DNA of 64,000 nt, taken from the NCBI GenBank assembly GCA_020072565.1, contig JAIQGI010000009.1, forward strand, positions 109,101 through 173,100. The letters are read 5' to 3'. Position 1 is the first letter of the stretch. Each line of letters opens with the position of its first letter. The notes under the pieces were generated by a model. That model ran no database searches. It was given only the letters and a program-made list of their open reading frames with translations, and was not told where the DNA came from. The position numbers were made by a program, and so were the translations under genes. The stretch is from Terriglobia bacterium. Its GTDB lineage: Bacteria > Acidobacteriota > UBA6911. Shown here in pieces: positions 45,256-54,683 of this stretch.

Positions 45256-45948
45256 ATGACTCCAACACCAGTGCGACCGAAGCGGCGCGAAAACCGGATC
45301 CCCCTACCGGCCGCTTCCACGCTGCTGGCGGCGGTACTATGCCTGCTGCAACCAGGCCAACCGAAGCCGAACCTGTTCGCGGCAACCGGGCAAACCGGCA
45401 CAGTAAAACCGGCAGAACTCTACTTCTGCGGCAATGCCGCCTCTCCCATAAGAATAGAGGTGTTCTCGGACTATCAGTGCCCCCACTGCCGTGACTTTTA
45501 TCTCGGGATCATCAAACCTCTGATCAAAGACTATGCCGAGACTAAAAAGGTTTATGTGGTCTACCACGATTTTCCATTGGACATGCATCCATTGGCGCGC
45601 TCGGCTGCACGCCTCGCGCTCGCTGCCATGCGTCTCGGCAGGGAGCGATGGCTGCGGGTGACTGACGCGCTGTACACCACACAGGATCAGTGGGCCCAGG
45701 ACGGCAAATTCGACGCCGTCCTCGCCAAAGTTCTGGATCCTGCAGAATTAGTCCGCCTGAACAAGCTGGCCTCGGATCCGGCGATTGAGGTCGCCCTCGC
45801 GCACGAATTGACTTTGGGACGCAGCCGCAACATCACTTCGACCCCCACCTACTTTGTCATCACCGAAACAGGCCGCCAGCAGCGGTTGACCCAGGTGCTT
45901 CCCTACCCCGTCATCAAGGATTACATCGACCGATTTCTTAAGCAATAA
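45256..45948 (+). CDS. DsbA-family thiol oxidoreductase
   Basis: A 230-aa exported protein. ATG 45256 has GGGAAGGG just upstream; ATG 45244 is an alternative, and the longer frame from 45133 overlaps the YciI-like gene. A basic N-terminus and a hydrophobic stretch (LPAASTLLAAVLCLLQ) act as signal peptide. The thioredoxin-fold domain begins IRIEVFSDYQCPHCRDFYLG with active-site CPHC (Cys75, Cys78), has the DsbA helical insertion (~100-180), and carries the cis-Pro motif TSTPTYFV. It is related to the DsbA/DsbG thioredoxin_4 group that oxidises or isomerises disulfides outside the cytoplasm. No DsbB partner is adjacent. Confidence 0.9.
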   Translation: MTPTPVRPKRRENRIPLPAASTLLAAVLCLLQPGQPKPNLFAATGQTGTVKPAELYFCGNAASPIRIEVFSDYQCPHCRDFYLGIIKPLIKDYAETKKVYVVYHDFPLDMHPLARSAARLALAAMRLGRERWLRVTDALYTTQDQWAQDGKFDAVLAKVLDPAELVRLNKLASDPAIEVALAHELTLGRSRNITSTPTYFVITETGRQQRLTQVLPYPVIKDYIDRFLKQ

Positions 45949-45977
45949 GCGTGGGGGATCGTGGCAAATGCGAGCTG

Positions 45978-46697
45978 CTACCATTGAGCATAGCCGGAAC
46001 GAGAACGTGGCGGATTGAAAAATCGGACCTGCCGCTTTTTGAACAGACCGACGAGCATCATCCCGACAAGAAACCCGCCGATGTGAGCCCAGAAAGCCAC
46101 ACCGCCCCCGCTCTGCTTGCCGCTCATGCTTCCGCTCAGGAGTTGCAGCACAAACCAGAAACCCAACACGAATCCGGCCGGGATGTACATCAGCCGGGTG
46201 AAAAAACCGAGCGGGACAAGAACCAGAACCTGGGCCCTTGGATACAGCAGCAAATAGGCCCCGAGCACTCCCGAGATTGCACCGCTCGCTCCAACGGCCG
46301 GCACAACCGACGACATGTCCGAAAGCGCGTGACTCATCGAAGCGAGGAACCCGCTGATGAGGTAGAAGGCCAGGTAGCGGAAGCGTCCCATGGCTGCCTC
46401 GATGTTGTCCCCGAATATCCACAGATACCACATGTTCCCGATCAGATGCAGCCATCCGCCGTGCAGGAACATGTTGGTGAACAAGCTGAGCTGAGGAGGG
46501 ATGGCAGCCAGGGAGCCCGGCAGCGCCTGGAACCCGAAGATCACGGCAGGAATAGCGCCATACTCGTACACAAACAATCGGCCCTCCCTGGGACCGAGGG
46601 AGACCTGATACAGGAAAACCGCCACGTTTATGGCGATCAATCCCCAGGTTACTACAGGAGTTATTTGCGTGGGATTGTCGTCTTTCAAAGGAATCAT
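45978..46697 (-). CDS. Rhomboid-family intramembrane serine protease
   Basis: A 239-aa protein with six predicted transmembrane helices and a long first periplasmic loop. The rhomboid signatures are all present: GGWLHLIGNMWYLWIFGDN (helix 2, with the His/Asn oxyanion residues), catalytic Ser138 in GASGAISG, and catalytic His205 in FWAHIGGFLVG. It also starts with the IPLKDDNP motif common to bacterial rhomboids of this group. It should cleave single-pass membrane substrates within the bilayer. It is convergent with the DsbA-like gene. Substrates are unknown. Confidence 0.93.
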   Translation of the reverse strand: MIPLKDDNPTQITPVVTWGLIAINVAVFLYQVSLGPREGRLFVYEYGAIPAVIFGFQALPGSLAAIPPQLSLFTNMFLHGGWLHLIGNMWYLWIFGDNIEAAMGRFRYLAFYLISGFLASMSHALSDMSSVVPAVGASGAISGVLGAYLLLYPRAQVLVLVPLGFFTRLMYIPAGFVLGFWFVLQLLSGSMSGKQSGGGVAFWAHIGGFLVGMMLVGLFKKRQVRFFNPPRSRSGYAQW

Positions 46698-47134
46698 GGC
46701 GATTTCGATCCCGGCTATGCGGATTTCTTATCCGTAGCCGGAAGGGCCCAACCACCGACTATATCACCAATTCCGCCGCTGTGCGCCAGCGCGGCAACAG
46801 CCGGGGACACCGACCCATAAGCGCTAAGATAGGAATGATTATGCCAATAAACGTGGACTTGGACCTAAACCTGGACGTAGACGTGGACCTTTTGAGCGGA
46901 GACAAACTCTTGCACGCCCAGCCTTTATCAGGCTACGGGTCGCTTCTTATCGCTTGCGGCGCAGCAGAGCGTCAAGGTCCGCTCCTCTGCAGTTTGGATG
47001 TCCAGTGGAGTTTTCATGCGCGCGGGTACAACCCAGGGGCTTGGCGGACTGCGGGAGTGCGATTGTCGGCAAAGGGGAAAACGGAGAGGAACACGGCGAG
47101 CGCGTTCCTCTCCTGAAGGGAAGGGACTTGCCGC
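46698..47134. other. Intergenic region with short hexamer-like repeat
   Basis: No gene is supported. At 46851-46889 lies a short imperfect 6-base-period repeat of GTGGAC / CTGGAC units, which reads as alternating Asp and Val/Leu in one frame. The 111-codon frame covering it (46781-47116) shows no family features or ribosome site and is judged spurious. Confidence 0.45.
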
Positions 47135-50100
47135 CTAGAAGTTGATCCGGGCGACCAGTTGAATCATCCGTCCACCCGGATCCTGGCTGTTGGACACGTC
47201 CCGATACGCAGACGTTATCTGGCCCCAGGTTGCGCTGCTGCCCGGGTTGGCGGCACCGTAGAAGTTGGTGTTATTGAAAGCGTTCAAGAACTCGCCACGC
47301 AATTCGAAGCTCGTGTTCTCGGTGAAGCGCACTCTCTTGACGACGCTCAGATCGAAACGGGTGAACATCGGACCCTTGATGCGCGTTTCGACCGGAGCGC
47401 ATTGGCCGTCGTACACCTCGATGCAGTTCGCGCTGTTGGCCGGCGCGATGTAGCGTCCGGTGGGCGGCCCGAGGGAGCCGTAGCCGGTCGAGGACGTCGC
47501 ACTTACGCTGTAGGCCTTTATCGTGTTGTCGATGATATCCTTCGGCAACGCGTAGATGATCTCGGCGGCGTTATCGAAATACAGCCCATACAGCTGCTGG
47601 AGGTCCTGCCGGTTCATTCCAACCAGCCTGACATTGCCGAAGTCCAGCAGCTGGCCGCCCTGAATGCGGCCGGTGCCGTGGAACTCCCAACCGCCGATGA
47701 GAGTGGTCATCAGTCGGCCGGACTTGGCAAACATCATCCTCCCGGGCCCGAACGGCAGCTCGTAGACCCAGTTGATCTTGAAAGCATGCGCAACCGTGCC
47801 ACCAAGAGTGTTCACTCTCGGAGCCCGGAACGAGACCCTGGAGGAACTGAATGATTTCGCCCAGGTGTAGTTGGATTGCACCAGCAGCCCTTTGGTGAGG
47901 CGGCGGCGCAATTCAACCTGCATCCCGTCATAGCGGCTGTAACCGCCATTGCCCGTATAGTTGGCCCCGCCCGTCAGACCCGGATTCGCCAGGAAAAAGT
48001 TGGCCGGCAATCCCACGGCCAACGCGTTGGCGCGGCGAGTGGCGTCACTCCACAGGTTGTCCGCAAAAGTGAATGGGTTGGGATTCATTTGCGCCAGGGG
48101 ATTGACGAATGAGGTGCTCGAGAAGAGAGAAGAGGTGTACTTGGACGGATCACTGGCCTGTGTAGCCGGCAATCCGCTGAAGTAAGCAAGACTGATCGGC
48201 AGGGGTGAGGTGCCGGTATTCGGCCCGAAATATTTGAAGTTGTTTCCGCGCCCTGCCGCAATATTCGCCTGCAGGTTCGCCATCGCCAGTTTGAACTCGG
48301 GAAGCAAGCCGTTTTCCACAATGTTGGTCTCATTGAGATCGTACGTGGTCTGCCCGGCGAGATTGCGCGTGCCTACGTATCGCACCTCCAGAACCGTGTC
48401 CTTGGTGATCTCGCGCTGGATGCCGAAGCTCCAGGATTGGGTGTAGGGAGTGTGTAGATTGGGATCGTAGATGTTGACCGAATTGCTGACCGCCCCGATC
48501 ATCGGAAAACTTGGTGTAGAATTGAAAGGAGCCGCGCCCAGGCGACTCGTTTGGCTTAGCAAGACCGGCAGCGTGTCGCTCCCGACATTGGTGACCAGGT
48601 TTCCCAGTGTCATGCTGCGGGAGGCGCTGACGAAGCTTCCCGGATTGGCTGCAAACAGGCTTTGTATTTCCGCCATGCCGTAGCGGTTGTAAGCAATCGA
48701 GTAGCCGCCGCGCAAGACTGTCCCCCCGTTCGCGCCCAGGATACGATTGAGCCAGCGATTGCCCGACTTTGGAGTCCAGGCAAAGCCTAAGCTGGGAGCA
48801 AAATTAAGAGTGTCGACGTTGTAGGCCTTTACACCGCTCTTGTAAAGGATAAACTGCGTATCCCGGCCTGTCATGGTACCGGGTTTGAAGAGGTTGCCAT
48901 ACCCGGAAACCCCATACAGATCCGAGATGTCGGCTGTGGTGTAACTGTCGTTCAGAGGAACAAAGGGAAGCTGCAACTCATAGCGCAGCCCAAGGGTGAG
49001 CGTCAGTCCCGGCCGCGCCCTCCACTGGTCCTGCGCGAAGAAACCTAACTCCCGCATGTGGCCCCGATTGACTCGGGGGCCGAGGTAGCCATATTTGTTG
49101 GTCTTTTCGTCCAGGTAAGCATCGCCGCTGACGGCAGTGACGCGCCCCGTCAAGACCGCATAGATGTTCTGGGCCCGCGTGAGGTCCGATGAAGCGGCCC
49201 CCTGAAAGTTGGTGGTATTGAACATGCCGATGGCCGGGTCGGTGCTGTTGACCCCGAAAGTGATCGCAGGCACCACGCGGGCATTGCTCCAGGTCCAGAG
49301 GCCGATGTTGGTGAATGCCCCGCCGAAACTGAGGCTGTGCGTACCTCGGATCCAGTTGAGTGTTTCCTCGAGCACCTGCGTCGGCGTATTGCGGCGGCTG
49401 GGAGCGTTCGTAACGTACGCGTTGGTGATGCCCGCCGCGCTGATGCCGAGAGCGAATCCTGCCTGGTTGGCCAGTGAGCCGCTGTATTGTCCTGGGCTCA
49501 GTTCGGGCCTGAAAAGCGAAGATCCCCCCGAGAGGCCAAAACGCAATTCATTGACCAGGGTCGGCGTCAACGTTGAACGTACCGCGCCACCGCCGACGAA
49601 ACGGTGGGAAACATACGCGCCTAGATTCGGGAAACCGGGGAAGGCTGGATCGTTGCTATTGAGAATATCCGGGGTGCGGATGTTTTTGGTGTAATTGTAG
49701 GTAACTTCCAGGTGGTGCTTGCTGGTCAGATTGAAGTCGAAACGGGCGGTCGGGAAATGATTGATCACCAGGCCCGTATTGGTGAAGGTAAACCGCTGCA
49801 GATTGGGATCGCTCAGCTGCTGTACGCCGCCAGTCTGTGTTGTCGAGCTGCGAATGTCGGCCAGCAGCTTCCCGATGACGGGGTCAATAGCAGACGTCTG
49901 GCCGTTGGCTGCCGCCAGCTGCAGCAGGTTTACCTGCCGGACCTGCTGTTGGCCGCCGACTGTGACATTATACTGAAAGGTACCTAGCTGGGTCACCGGA
50001 TTGAAGATCGTGCGTTGCCGGGAAATTGCATTGGGCTGGCGGAATTCCTCGAAGTTGAAAAAAAACATCGCCTTGTCACGGCCGTTAAAGAGCCTGGGAA

Positions 50101-51049
50101 TTATGATGGGGCCTCCCAATCGGCCGCCGAATTGATTCAGCTTCACCGGATCCCGCGGCGCTTTGCACTTGTCCCACTCGCTGGCCAACTGCTGCGGCGT
50201 GCAAGGGACGCTTGTGCCATTGTAGGTAGGCGCTTGGTCGCGGTTGTTGAACCAGTAGTTGGAGTTGAAAAACTGGTTGCGATGATACTCGTAAATGCTG
50301 CCCCGAAAGTCATTGCTCCCCTGGCGCGTCGTGAATCGGATCTGTACCGCGCCCTGACCTGCACTCTCAGCCCCCGGGGTGGCCGTGGAAATGGTGACCT
50401 CCTCTACGGCATCCAACCGCGGGCTGACACGCACGAAGAACTCAGTGCTCTTGTTGTAATTATCCTGGGCGCTGACGCCGTCAATCGTGATATTGACCGC
50501 AGCCTGCGGCAGGCCCATGATATTGGCGTCGCGGGTGATCCCAGCCGTGTTGACGCCCGGCAGAAAAACCACGAAGTCGAGAGCATTGCGGGTCGAGAGT
50601 GGAAGGTTCGCGATCTGGCTGACCGTCATTGAAGTGGCGATGGTGGCCGACGTCGTTTGCACAATGTCCGCCCCTCCGACCACAACGACGGTTTCCGTGG
50701 GGTTGCCGATCTGGAGCGATGCGCTGACACTGGCCGGCGTGCCGGCATCCACCTTGACGTCTTCGATGATAGCCTGCTTGAAACCGGTTGCGGTAATGGT
50801 CACGGAGTAATTGCCTACGGGCACGGCCGGGATTGTGAATGACCCGTTCGCAGCCGTACTGCTGCGGTACTCCATGCTGGTGGCTTTGTTTTTCACTGCC
50901 ACAGTTGCACCGGGAACTACGGCGCCGGACTGGTCGACAACCGTCCCCGTGATCGAGGAGGTCATACCGCCGCCTTGCCCGAAGGCCGCCTGACCGGCCG
51001 CTACGACCAAAGCGGACAACGTAACAAGCACCAAAAGAATTCGCTTCAT
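47135..51049 (-). CDS. Large Oar-like TonB-dependent outer-membrane receptor
   Basis: A 1304-aa protein. ATG 51049 has AAGGAG 7 bases upstream and starts a signal peptide (MKRILLVLVTLSALVVAAGQ, cleavage near FGQ). Next come a carboxypeptidase-regulatory domain (~30-110: SSITGTVVDQSGAVVPGATV, NYSVTITATGFKQ), a plug (~120-260: IANLPLSTRNALDFVVFLPG, ITIDGVSAQDNYN) and a very large beta-barrel (~270-1304) ending in the strand RMIQLVARINF. It is ~240 residues longer than its counterpart at 4128-7313. As in other Oar-type receptors, transport or secretion of large ligands is suspected. It is a single gene with a long leader and a predicted promoter at 51319-51346. Confidence 0.91.
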   Translation of the reverse strand: MKRILLVLVTLSALVVAAGQAAFGQGGGMTSSITGTVVDQSGAVVPGATVAVKNKATSMEYRSSTAANGSFTIPAVPVGNYSVTITATGFKQAIIEDVKVDAGTPASVSASLQIGNPTETVVVVGGADIVQTTSATIATSMTVSQIANLPLSTRNALDFVVFLPGVNTAGITRDANIMGLPQAAVNITIDGVSAQDNYNKSTEFFVRVSPRLDAVEEVTISTATPGAESAGQGAVQIRFTTRQGSNDFRGSIYEYHRNQFFNSNYWFNNRDQAPTYNGTSVPCTPQQLASEWDKCKAPRDPVKLNQFGGRLGGPIIIPRLFNGRDKAMFFFNFEEFRQPNAISRQRTIFNPVTQLGTFQYNVTVGGQQQVRQVNLLQLAAANGQTSAIDPVIGKLLADIRSSTTQTGGVQQLSDPNLQRFTFTNTGLVINHFPTARFDFNLTSKHHLEVTYNYTKNIRTPDILNSNDPAFPGFPNLGAYVSHRFVGGGAVRSTLTPTLVNELRFGLSGGSSLFRPELSPGQYSGSLANQAGFALGISAAGITNAYVTNAPSRRNTPTQVLEETLNWIRGTHSLSFGGAFTNIGLWTWSNARVVPAITFGVNSTDPAIGMFNTTNFQGAASSDLTRAQNIYAVLTGRVTAVSGDAYLDEKTNKYGYLGPRVNRGHMRELGFFAQDQWRARPGLTLTLGLRYELQLPFVPLNDSYTTADISDLYGVSGYGNLFKPGTMTGRDTQFILYKSGVKAYNVDTLNFAPSLGFAWTPKSGNRWLNRILGANGGTVLRGGYSIAYNRYGMAEIQSLFAANPGSFVSASRSMTLGNLVTNVGSDTLPVLLSQTSRLGAAPFNSTPSFPMIGAVSNSVNIYDPNLHTPYTQSWSFGIQREITKDTVLEVRYVGTRNLAGQTTYDLNETNIVENGLLPEFKLAMANLQANIAAGRGNNFKYFGPNTGTSPLPISLAYFSGLPATQASDPSKYTSSLFSSTSFVNPLAQMNPNPFTFADNLWSDATRRANALAVGLPANFFLANPGLTGGANYTGNGGYSRYDGMQVELRRRLTKGLLVQSNYTWAKSFSSSRVSFRAPRVNTLGGTVAHAFKINWVYELPFGPGRMMFAKSGRLMTTLIGGWEFHGTGRIQGGQLLDFGNVRLVGMNRQDLQQLYGLYFDNAAEIIYALPKDIIDNTIKAYSVSATSSTGYGSLGPPTGRYIAPANSANCIEVYDGQCAPVETRIKGPMFTRFDLSVVKRVRFTENTSFELRGEFLNAFNNTNFYGAANPGSSATWGQITSAYRDVSNSQDPGGRMIQLVARINF

Positions 51050-51318
51050 AGACACACTCCTTCAAATATGGAACTGCCGGCGGAAGCAGACTCAGAGAGA
51101 CGGCAGCCGCATGCGCGTTTCTGATTAACCGGATGTATAGAAGCGGCATCCGTCCCCTGACGTGGAACCCCCGTCAGACCTCAAAAAGCACTCCTTCCAG
51201 ACATGCCAGGGAACAAGGCGCTGAAGTGGGAGTCGTCGCACCCGAGTGGCGCATGCGCGATCCCGACCCCTTCCTTACGAGAAATCTTAAGACTTTCTAA
51301 TTAGCCAGATATCATAAA

Positions 51319-51346
51319 ATTATCACATTTTTCTACGCAGCGTCAA
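51319..51346 (-). promoter_or_regulatory. Predicted promoter of the large TonB receptor
   Basis: On the minus strand TTGACG (51346-51341) and GATAAT (51324-51319) are 16 bases apart within an AT-rich tract, close to the sigma70 consensus. The expected start near 51312 gives a ~260-base leader before ATG 51049. Nothing else is seen in 51050-51387. Confidence 0.5.
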
Positions 51347-51387
51347 CCCGCTTTCGGTGATCGGTCATCGACATCAGAATTCCCTAA

Positions 51388-51792
51388 TCATCCATGATGG
51401 CGGAAGAGATCGATGGCCTCGAGCGGGGATATTCTCGCAAGCAGGGAAAAATCGCGATCATGATGCAAGACCGGCAACCCATGCCGCAGTGCGCAGGCGG
51501 CGATCAGGCAGTCGACGCCTGACCGGACCGTGAGGCCCTGATGCCGCGCCTGCCGGTACAGGTCGATCGCCTGTTCGAAGACAACGCTCCGGAGTGGCGA
51601 CTCCACTGCCGGCAATGCCAGCATGGCCTCTTGCGCAATCCGGAAAGCGCGCTGGTCACGGAATCCCTGAAGGACCTCCTGGATCACAGGAAGGCATGTC
51701 ACGGCGTCATCCAGGTCCAGGCATGATTCGACAGGGACGCGCGGGCTCTTGCGGAATACCTCGATCCAGACAGACGTATCAACGAGAACCAT
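51388..51792 (-). CDS. vapC: VapC-family PIN-domain toxin
   Basis: A 134-aa PIN-domain ribonuclease. ATG 51792 gives the canonical start MVLVDTSVWIEVFR with the first acidic residue Asp5. Further conserved acidic residues are in VIQEVLQGF (Glu) and SGVDCLIAACALRHGLPVLH, followed by HDRDFSLLARI. These form the Mg-binding site of the family. It overlaps the vapB gene by 14 bases. The longer upstream frame merely reads through vapB in another phase. Toxicity would come from cleavage of RNA, commonly tRNA or rRNA, when free of antitoxin. Confidence 0.92.
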   Translation of the reverse strand: MVLVDTSVWIEVFRKSPRVPVESCLDLDDAVTCLPVIQEVLQGFRDQRAFRIAQEAMLALPAVESPLRSVVFEQAIDLYRQARHQGLTVRSGVDCLIAACALRHGLPVLHHDRDFSLLARISPLEAIDLFRHHG

Positions 51793-52018
51793 CGGCTGCG
51801 ACCCCGCGCGCTCGCCGTCCGGATCGATCGCCGCGCATTCTGGCCAAGTCACCCTCCCACAGGCCGGATCCCGCCAGTTGGAGGATTTTGCGCGCTTTGA
51901 TGCGGCGCGTGTAGTCGGCCAGGGCTTCATTTACGGCCTGCGAATAAGTCCGGGCGCCGCCCAGGCGCACTGCTTCTTCCAAGAGTTGCTCATCAAGCAC
52001 AAGATTTGTACGTTTCAT
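51779..52018 (-). CDS. vapB: VapB-family antitoxin
   Basis: A 79-aa antitoxin starting MKRTNLVLDEQLLEEAVRLG, the ribbon-helix-helix-like DNA-binding N-terminus of the VapB group that occurs with PIN toxins. It continues with the helix YSQAVNEALADYTRRIKARK and the toxin-binding segment LQLAGSGLWEGDLARMRGDR. It overlaps the toxin gene by 14 bases, standard for this class. It should repress its own promoter together with VapC. No ribosome site precedes ATG 52018; the predicted promoter ends only 6 bases upstream. Confidence 0.92.
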   Translation of the reverse strand: MKRTNLVLDEQLLEEAVRLGGARTYSQAVNEALADYTRRIKARKILQLAGSGLWEGDLARMRGDRSGRRARGVAADGSR

Positions 52019-52024
52019 GTGTAT

Positions 52025-52053
52025 AATGTACCATATCGGCTCATTTCGGGCAA
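52025..52053 (-). promoter_or_regulatory. Predicted leaderless promoter of vapBC
   Basis: On the minus strand TTGCCC (52053-52048) and TACATT (52030-52025) are 17 bases apart. Only 6 bases separate the -10 box from ATG 52018, so transcription should begin at or next to the start codon. The stretch GGTACATTAT is shared with the blaI-like promoter at 26824-26833. Confidence 0.5.
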
Positions 52054-52179
52054 TTGCTTTCGGACCTCGATAGCTGTCTTGATCCGAACGAAACGGATTG
52101 ATCCGAAGCGACTGGAAATGCTCAGCGGATCCGCAGATTTACCAGCGATGAATCCGTATCGATCCGTGTCCCATGTTCC

Positions 52180-54423
52180 TTAGCGGCCGCCCGCGGGCAG
52201 GTACTGTTCCAGGAAACCGTACCTGAGGGTGTCGAGGTGGATGCCGCTGATGCCGTGACGGCGGTTTGGATACTCCATGAAGCTGAACTGCTTGTTGAGT
52301 TCGATGAGCCGGTTGATCATCCGCTGCGTCCCCTGGAAATGAACGTTGTCGTCGCCCGTGCCGTGAATGATGAGCAGCTTACCCTGGAGTCCCTGCGCGA
52401 ATGTGATCGGCGAGCCGTTTTTGTACCCCTCGGGATTATCCTGCGGCAGACCCATGTAACGCTCCTGGTAGATCGAGTCGTACAGGGTCTGGTCCGGGAC
52501 GGGTGCCCCCGCCACGCCGACCTTGTACAGTTCGGGTGAACGAAACATCAGGTTGAGCGTCATGGAGGCGCCGCCGCTCCACCCGTATACGCCCACGCGA
52601 TCCAGGTCAACATAAGGATGTGAAGCCGCCAGGGCCCACAGGGCGGCGGCCTGCTCCTTCGAGGCCAGCACACCGACCGAGCCGTAGATCACCTTGCGCC
52701 ACGCGCGTCCCTTCGGAGCGGGGGTGCCGCGGTTGTCGAAGCTGGCCAGGAGATAGCCATCATCGGCCAGAGCGGCTGCCAGGATTCTCCCCGTGCCTCC
52801 CCAGCTGTCATTGACCGTGGTCGAAGCCGGCTCACCGTAGACGTTGACGATGATCGGATATTTCTTCGCGGGATCAAACCTCGCCGGCCGGATCAACCAG
52901 CCGTCGATCTTGACGCCGCCGCCGACATCGACCTGAAAAAGCTCGGTGCGGCCTGCGAGCATGGGTGCTACCTTGGCCTTGAGATCGGCGTTATTCTGAA
53001 ACACGCGCACGGTCTGGTGCTCGGGCAGCCGGACCAGCTCCGAGATTCCCGGCGAGTCGAACTTCGAGTAGCTGTGGAAGGCCCATCGGCAATCCGGTGA
53101 GATGTTGTAGGTGTGGGTTCCAGGAATGTTGGCCGGAGTCACCCGTTCGGGCTTGCCGTTGCCGTCAAGGCGCGAGCGGTAGAGATATCGCTGGATGGCG
53201 TTGTCGGGCGAGGCGATGTAATAGAGCCAGCCGCCGGTTTCATCCACTGCCGAAATGGACAGCAGGTCGAATGCGCCGGTCGTGACGAGGCGCGCCTCGC
53301 CGGCGCGCGAGACCGCATAAGCGTGACGCCAGCCATCGCGCTCGCTGGTGAACAACAGGCGTTTCCCCTTTTCCAGCCAGACAAAATCACGATTGTAGTC
53401 GACCCACGCTTCATCACGGTCCTGGAACATCTGGCGCACTTCTCCCGTCTCGGCGTTTGCCAGCAGCACGTTGTTGGTATTCTGCAGCCGGTTCAGCTGC
53501 TGGAGTATCACCTCGCCGGAGTTCGCCGCCCAGTCCATTCGCGGTATATAGATATTGCGCGGATCGCCTGGCACTTGGATCCAGCGGGTGGGACCCCCCG
53601 CAGCACTGACGACGCCGACGCGCACGGCAGCGTTGGTCTGTCCTGCTTTTGGATAGGGATATCTGGTAATGACGGGATAGAGGCTGTCGGTGTAGTTGAT
53701 CAGTGCGAATTCGGGAACGCCGCTCTGGTCAAACTGGAAGTAGGCGATCTTTTGACCGTCCGGACTCCACTGGAAACCGTCGCGCAGCGACAACTCTTCC
53801 TCGTACACCCAGTCGGACGTGCCGTTGATGATCATGGGCGTGCCGTCGGAGGTAACCTGCTTGATCCCGCCGCTGCGAACGTCCTCGACATAGATGTTGT
53901 TCTCCCGCACATAGGCGGCGCGCGTGCCGTCAGGCGAGAGCTTGGCATAGAGCACTCCCGCGGGTGCATTCCGGCCAAGCTTGTGCCACGAGTTGTCGAT
54001 CTTATCGAGAACCCAGTATTCGTAAGAGGTTTTCCGGATCATGGTCGGGCGGCCGTTGGTGGCAAACAGCATGCGCCGACTGTCGGCGGACGAAGTGTTG
54101 TCGCTGAACTGCAGCGGCTTGCCGAGCTGCGGCGGGGTCAGTTGCGCCACTGTCATCAGCACTTCACGCTTGCCGGTGGCCGTGTCATAGCGCACGATTT
54201 CGCTGCCGCCACCCGCATTTCGCTCCGTGCTCGTGTAGCCCTGCCCACCGTCGACCCAGCGCCCGCCGGACCCGGGGCCTCCGCGGCCGCCGCCGAATTC
54301 CCCCGAATTGATGCGGCGCAGCATGTCCTGCATGTTCTGCGAAAGCTGCGCTGGCGCCGGCATCGAGCCCAGCAGAATCAATATCGCAACCATCATCATC
54401 CGTTGGAGTGTCCGAGCCGGCAT
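52180..54423 (-). CDS. Dipeptidyl-peptidase IV-type S9 peptidase
   Basis: A 747-aa exported peptidase with signal peptide (MPARTLQRMMMVAILILLGS ... PAPAQ). Residues ~60-490 form the DPP-IV N-terminal propeller with the substrate-recognising double-Glu motif in DWVYEEELSLRDGFQWSPDG, which in known enzymes binds the free N-terminus of substrates. The C-terminal hydrolase domain has nucleophile motif GWSGGAS (Ser616), acid in GTGDDNVHF (Asp691/692) and base in NRRHGIS (His723). This assigns it to S9B (DPP-IV / prolyl tripeptidyl peptidase). A Gly/Arg-rich stretch (GEFGGGRGGPGSGGRW) follows the mature N-terminus. It should release di- or tripeptides outside the cytoplasm, complementing the two other S9 peptidases in the window. 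Confidence 0.92.
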   Translation of the reverse strand: MPARTLQRMMMVAILILLGSMPAPAQLSQNMQDMLRRINSGEFGGGRGGPGSGGRWVDGGQGYTSTERNAGGGSEIVRYDTATGKREVLMTVAQLTPPQLGKPLQFSDNTSSADSRRMLFATNGRPTMIRKTSYEYWVLDKIDNSWHKLGRNAPAGVLYAKLSPDGTRAAYVRENNIYVEDVRSGGIKQVTSDGTPMIINGTSDWVYEEELSLRDGFQWSPDGQKIAYFQFDQSGVPEFALINYTDSLYPVITRYPYPKAGQTNAAVRVGVVSAAGGPTRWIQVPGDPRNIYIPRMDWAANSGEVILQQLNRLQNTNNVLLANAETGEVRQMFQDRDEAWVDYNRDFVWLEKGKRLLFTSERDGWRHAYAVSRAGEARLVTTGAFDLLSISAVDETGGWLYYIASPDNAIQRYLYRSRLDGNGKPERVTPANIPGTHTYNISPDCRWAFHSYSKFDSPGISELVRLPEHQTVRVFQNNADLKAKVAPMLAGRTELFQVDVGGGVKIDGWLIRPARFDPAKKYPIIVNVYGEPASTTVNDSWGGTGRILAAALADDGYLLASFDNRGTPAPKGRAWRKVIYGSVGVLASKEQAAALWALAASHPYVDLDRVGVYGWSGGASMTLNLMFRSPELYKVGVAGAPVPDQTLYDSIYQERYMGLPQDNPEGYKNGSPITFAQGLQGKLLIIHGTGDDNVHFQGTQRMINRLIELNKQFSFMEYPNRRHGISGIHLDTLRYGFLEQYLPAGGR

Positions 54424-54573
54424 AAAGGACTCCTTTCTGAGATCAGCGCGCCCGAATATTCAGGCGGCGCCGCGATTGCAGGATGGACTTGAAATTGCAG
54501 AAGCCAACCTATACCTTTTTCACCCGCCGATGCAAGCCCTGCCCGACTGTTGACAGACCCGGAACCAGAAAAC

Positions 54574-54642
54574 CCACAAAATCACAAAAAAGCGTTATTT
54601 TACATATTTGGTGCGATGCTTGGTTCTTCGTGTTCTTTGTGG
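54574..54642. repeat. Degenerate palindromic intergenic repeat
   Basis: The short arms CCACAAA (54574-54580) and TTTGTGG (54636-54642) with surrounding 'cttcgtgttctttgtggc' wording place this with the repeats at 12418-12477 and about 40800-40860. It lies between the divergent DPP-IV and hpnI genes. Confidence 0.35.
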
Positions 54643-54683
54643 CGGCTTTTCTGTAACATATGACTTCATTTGGAGAAGGCTGA

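Noticed and set aside
46781..47116. 111-codon frame with an Asp/Val/Leu-rich start
   Set aside because: Driven by a short 6-base-period repeat; no ribosome site, signal or family resemblance.
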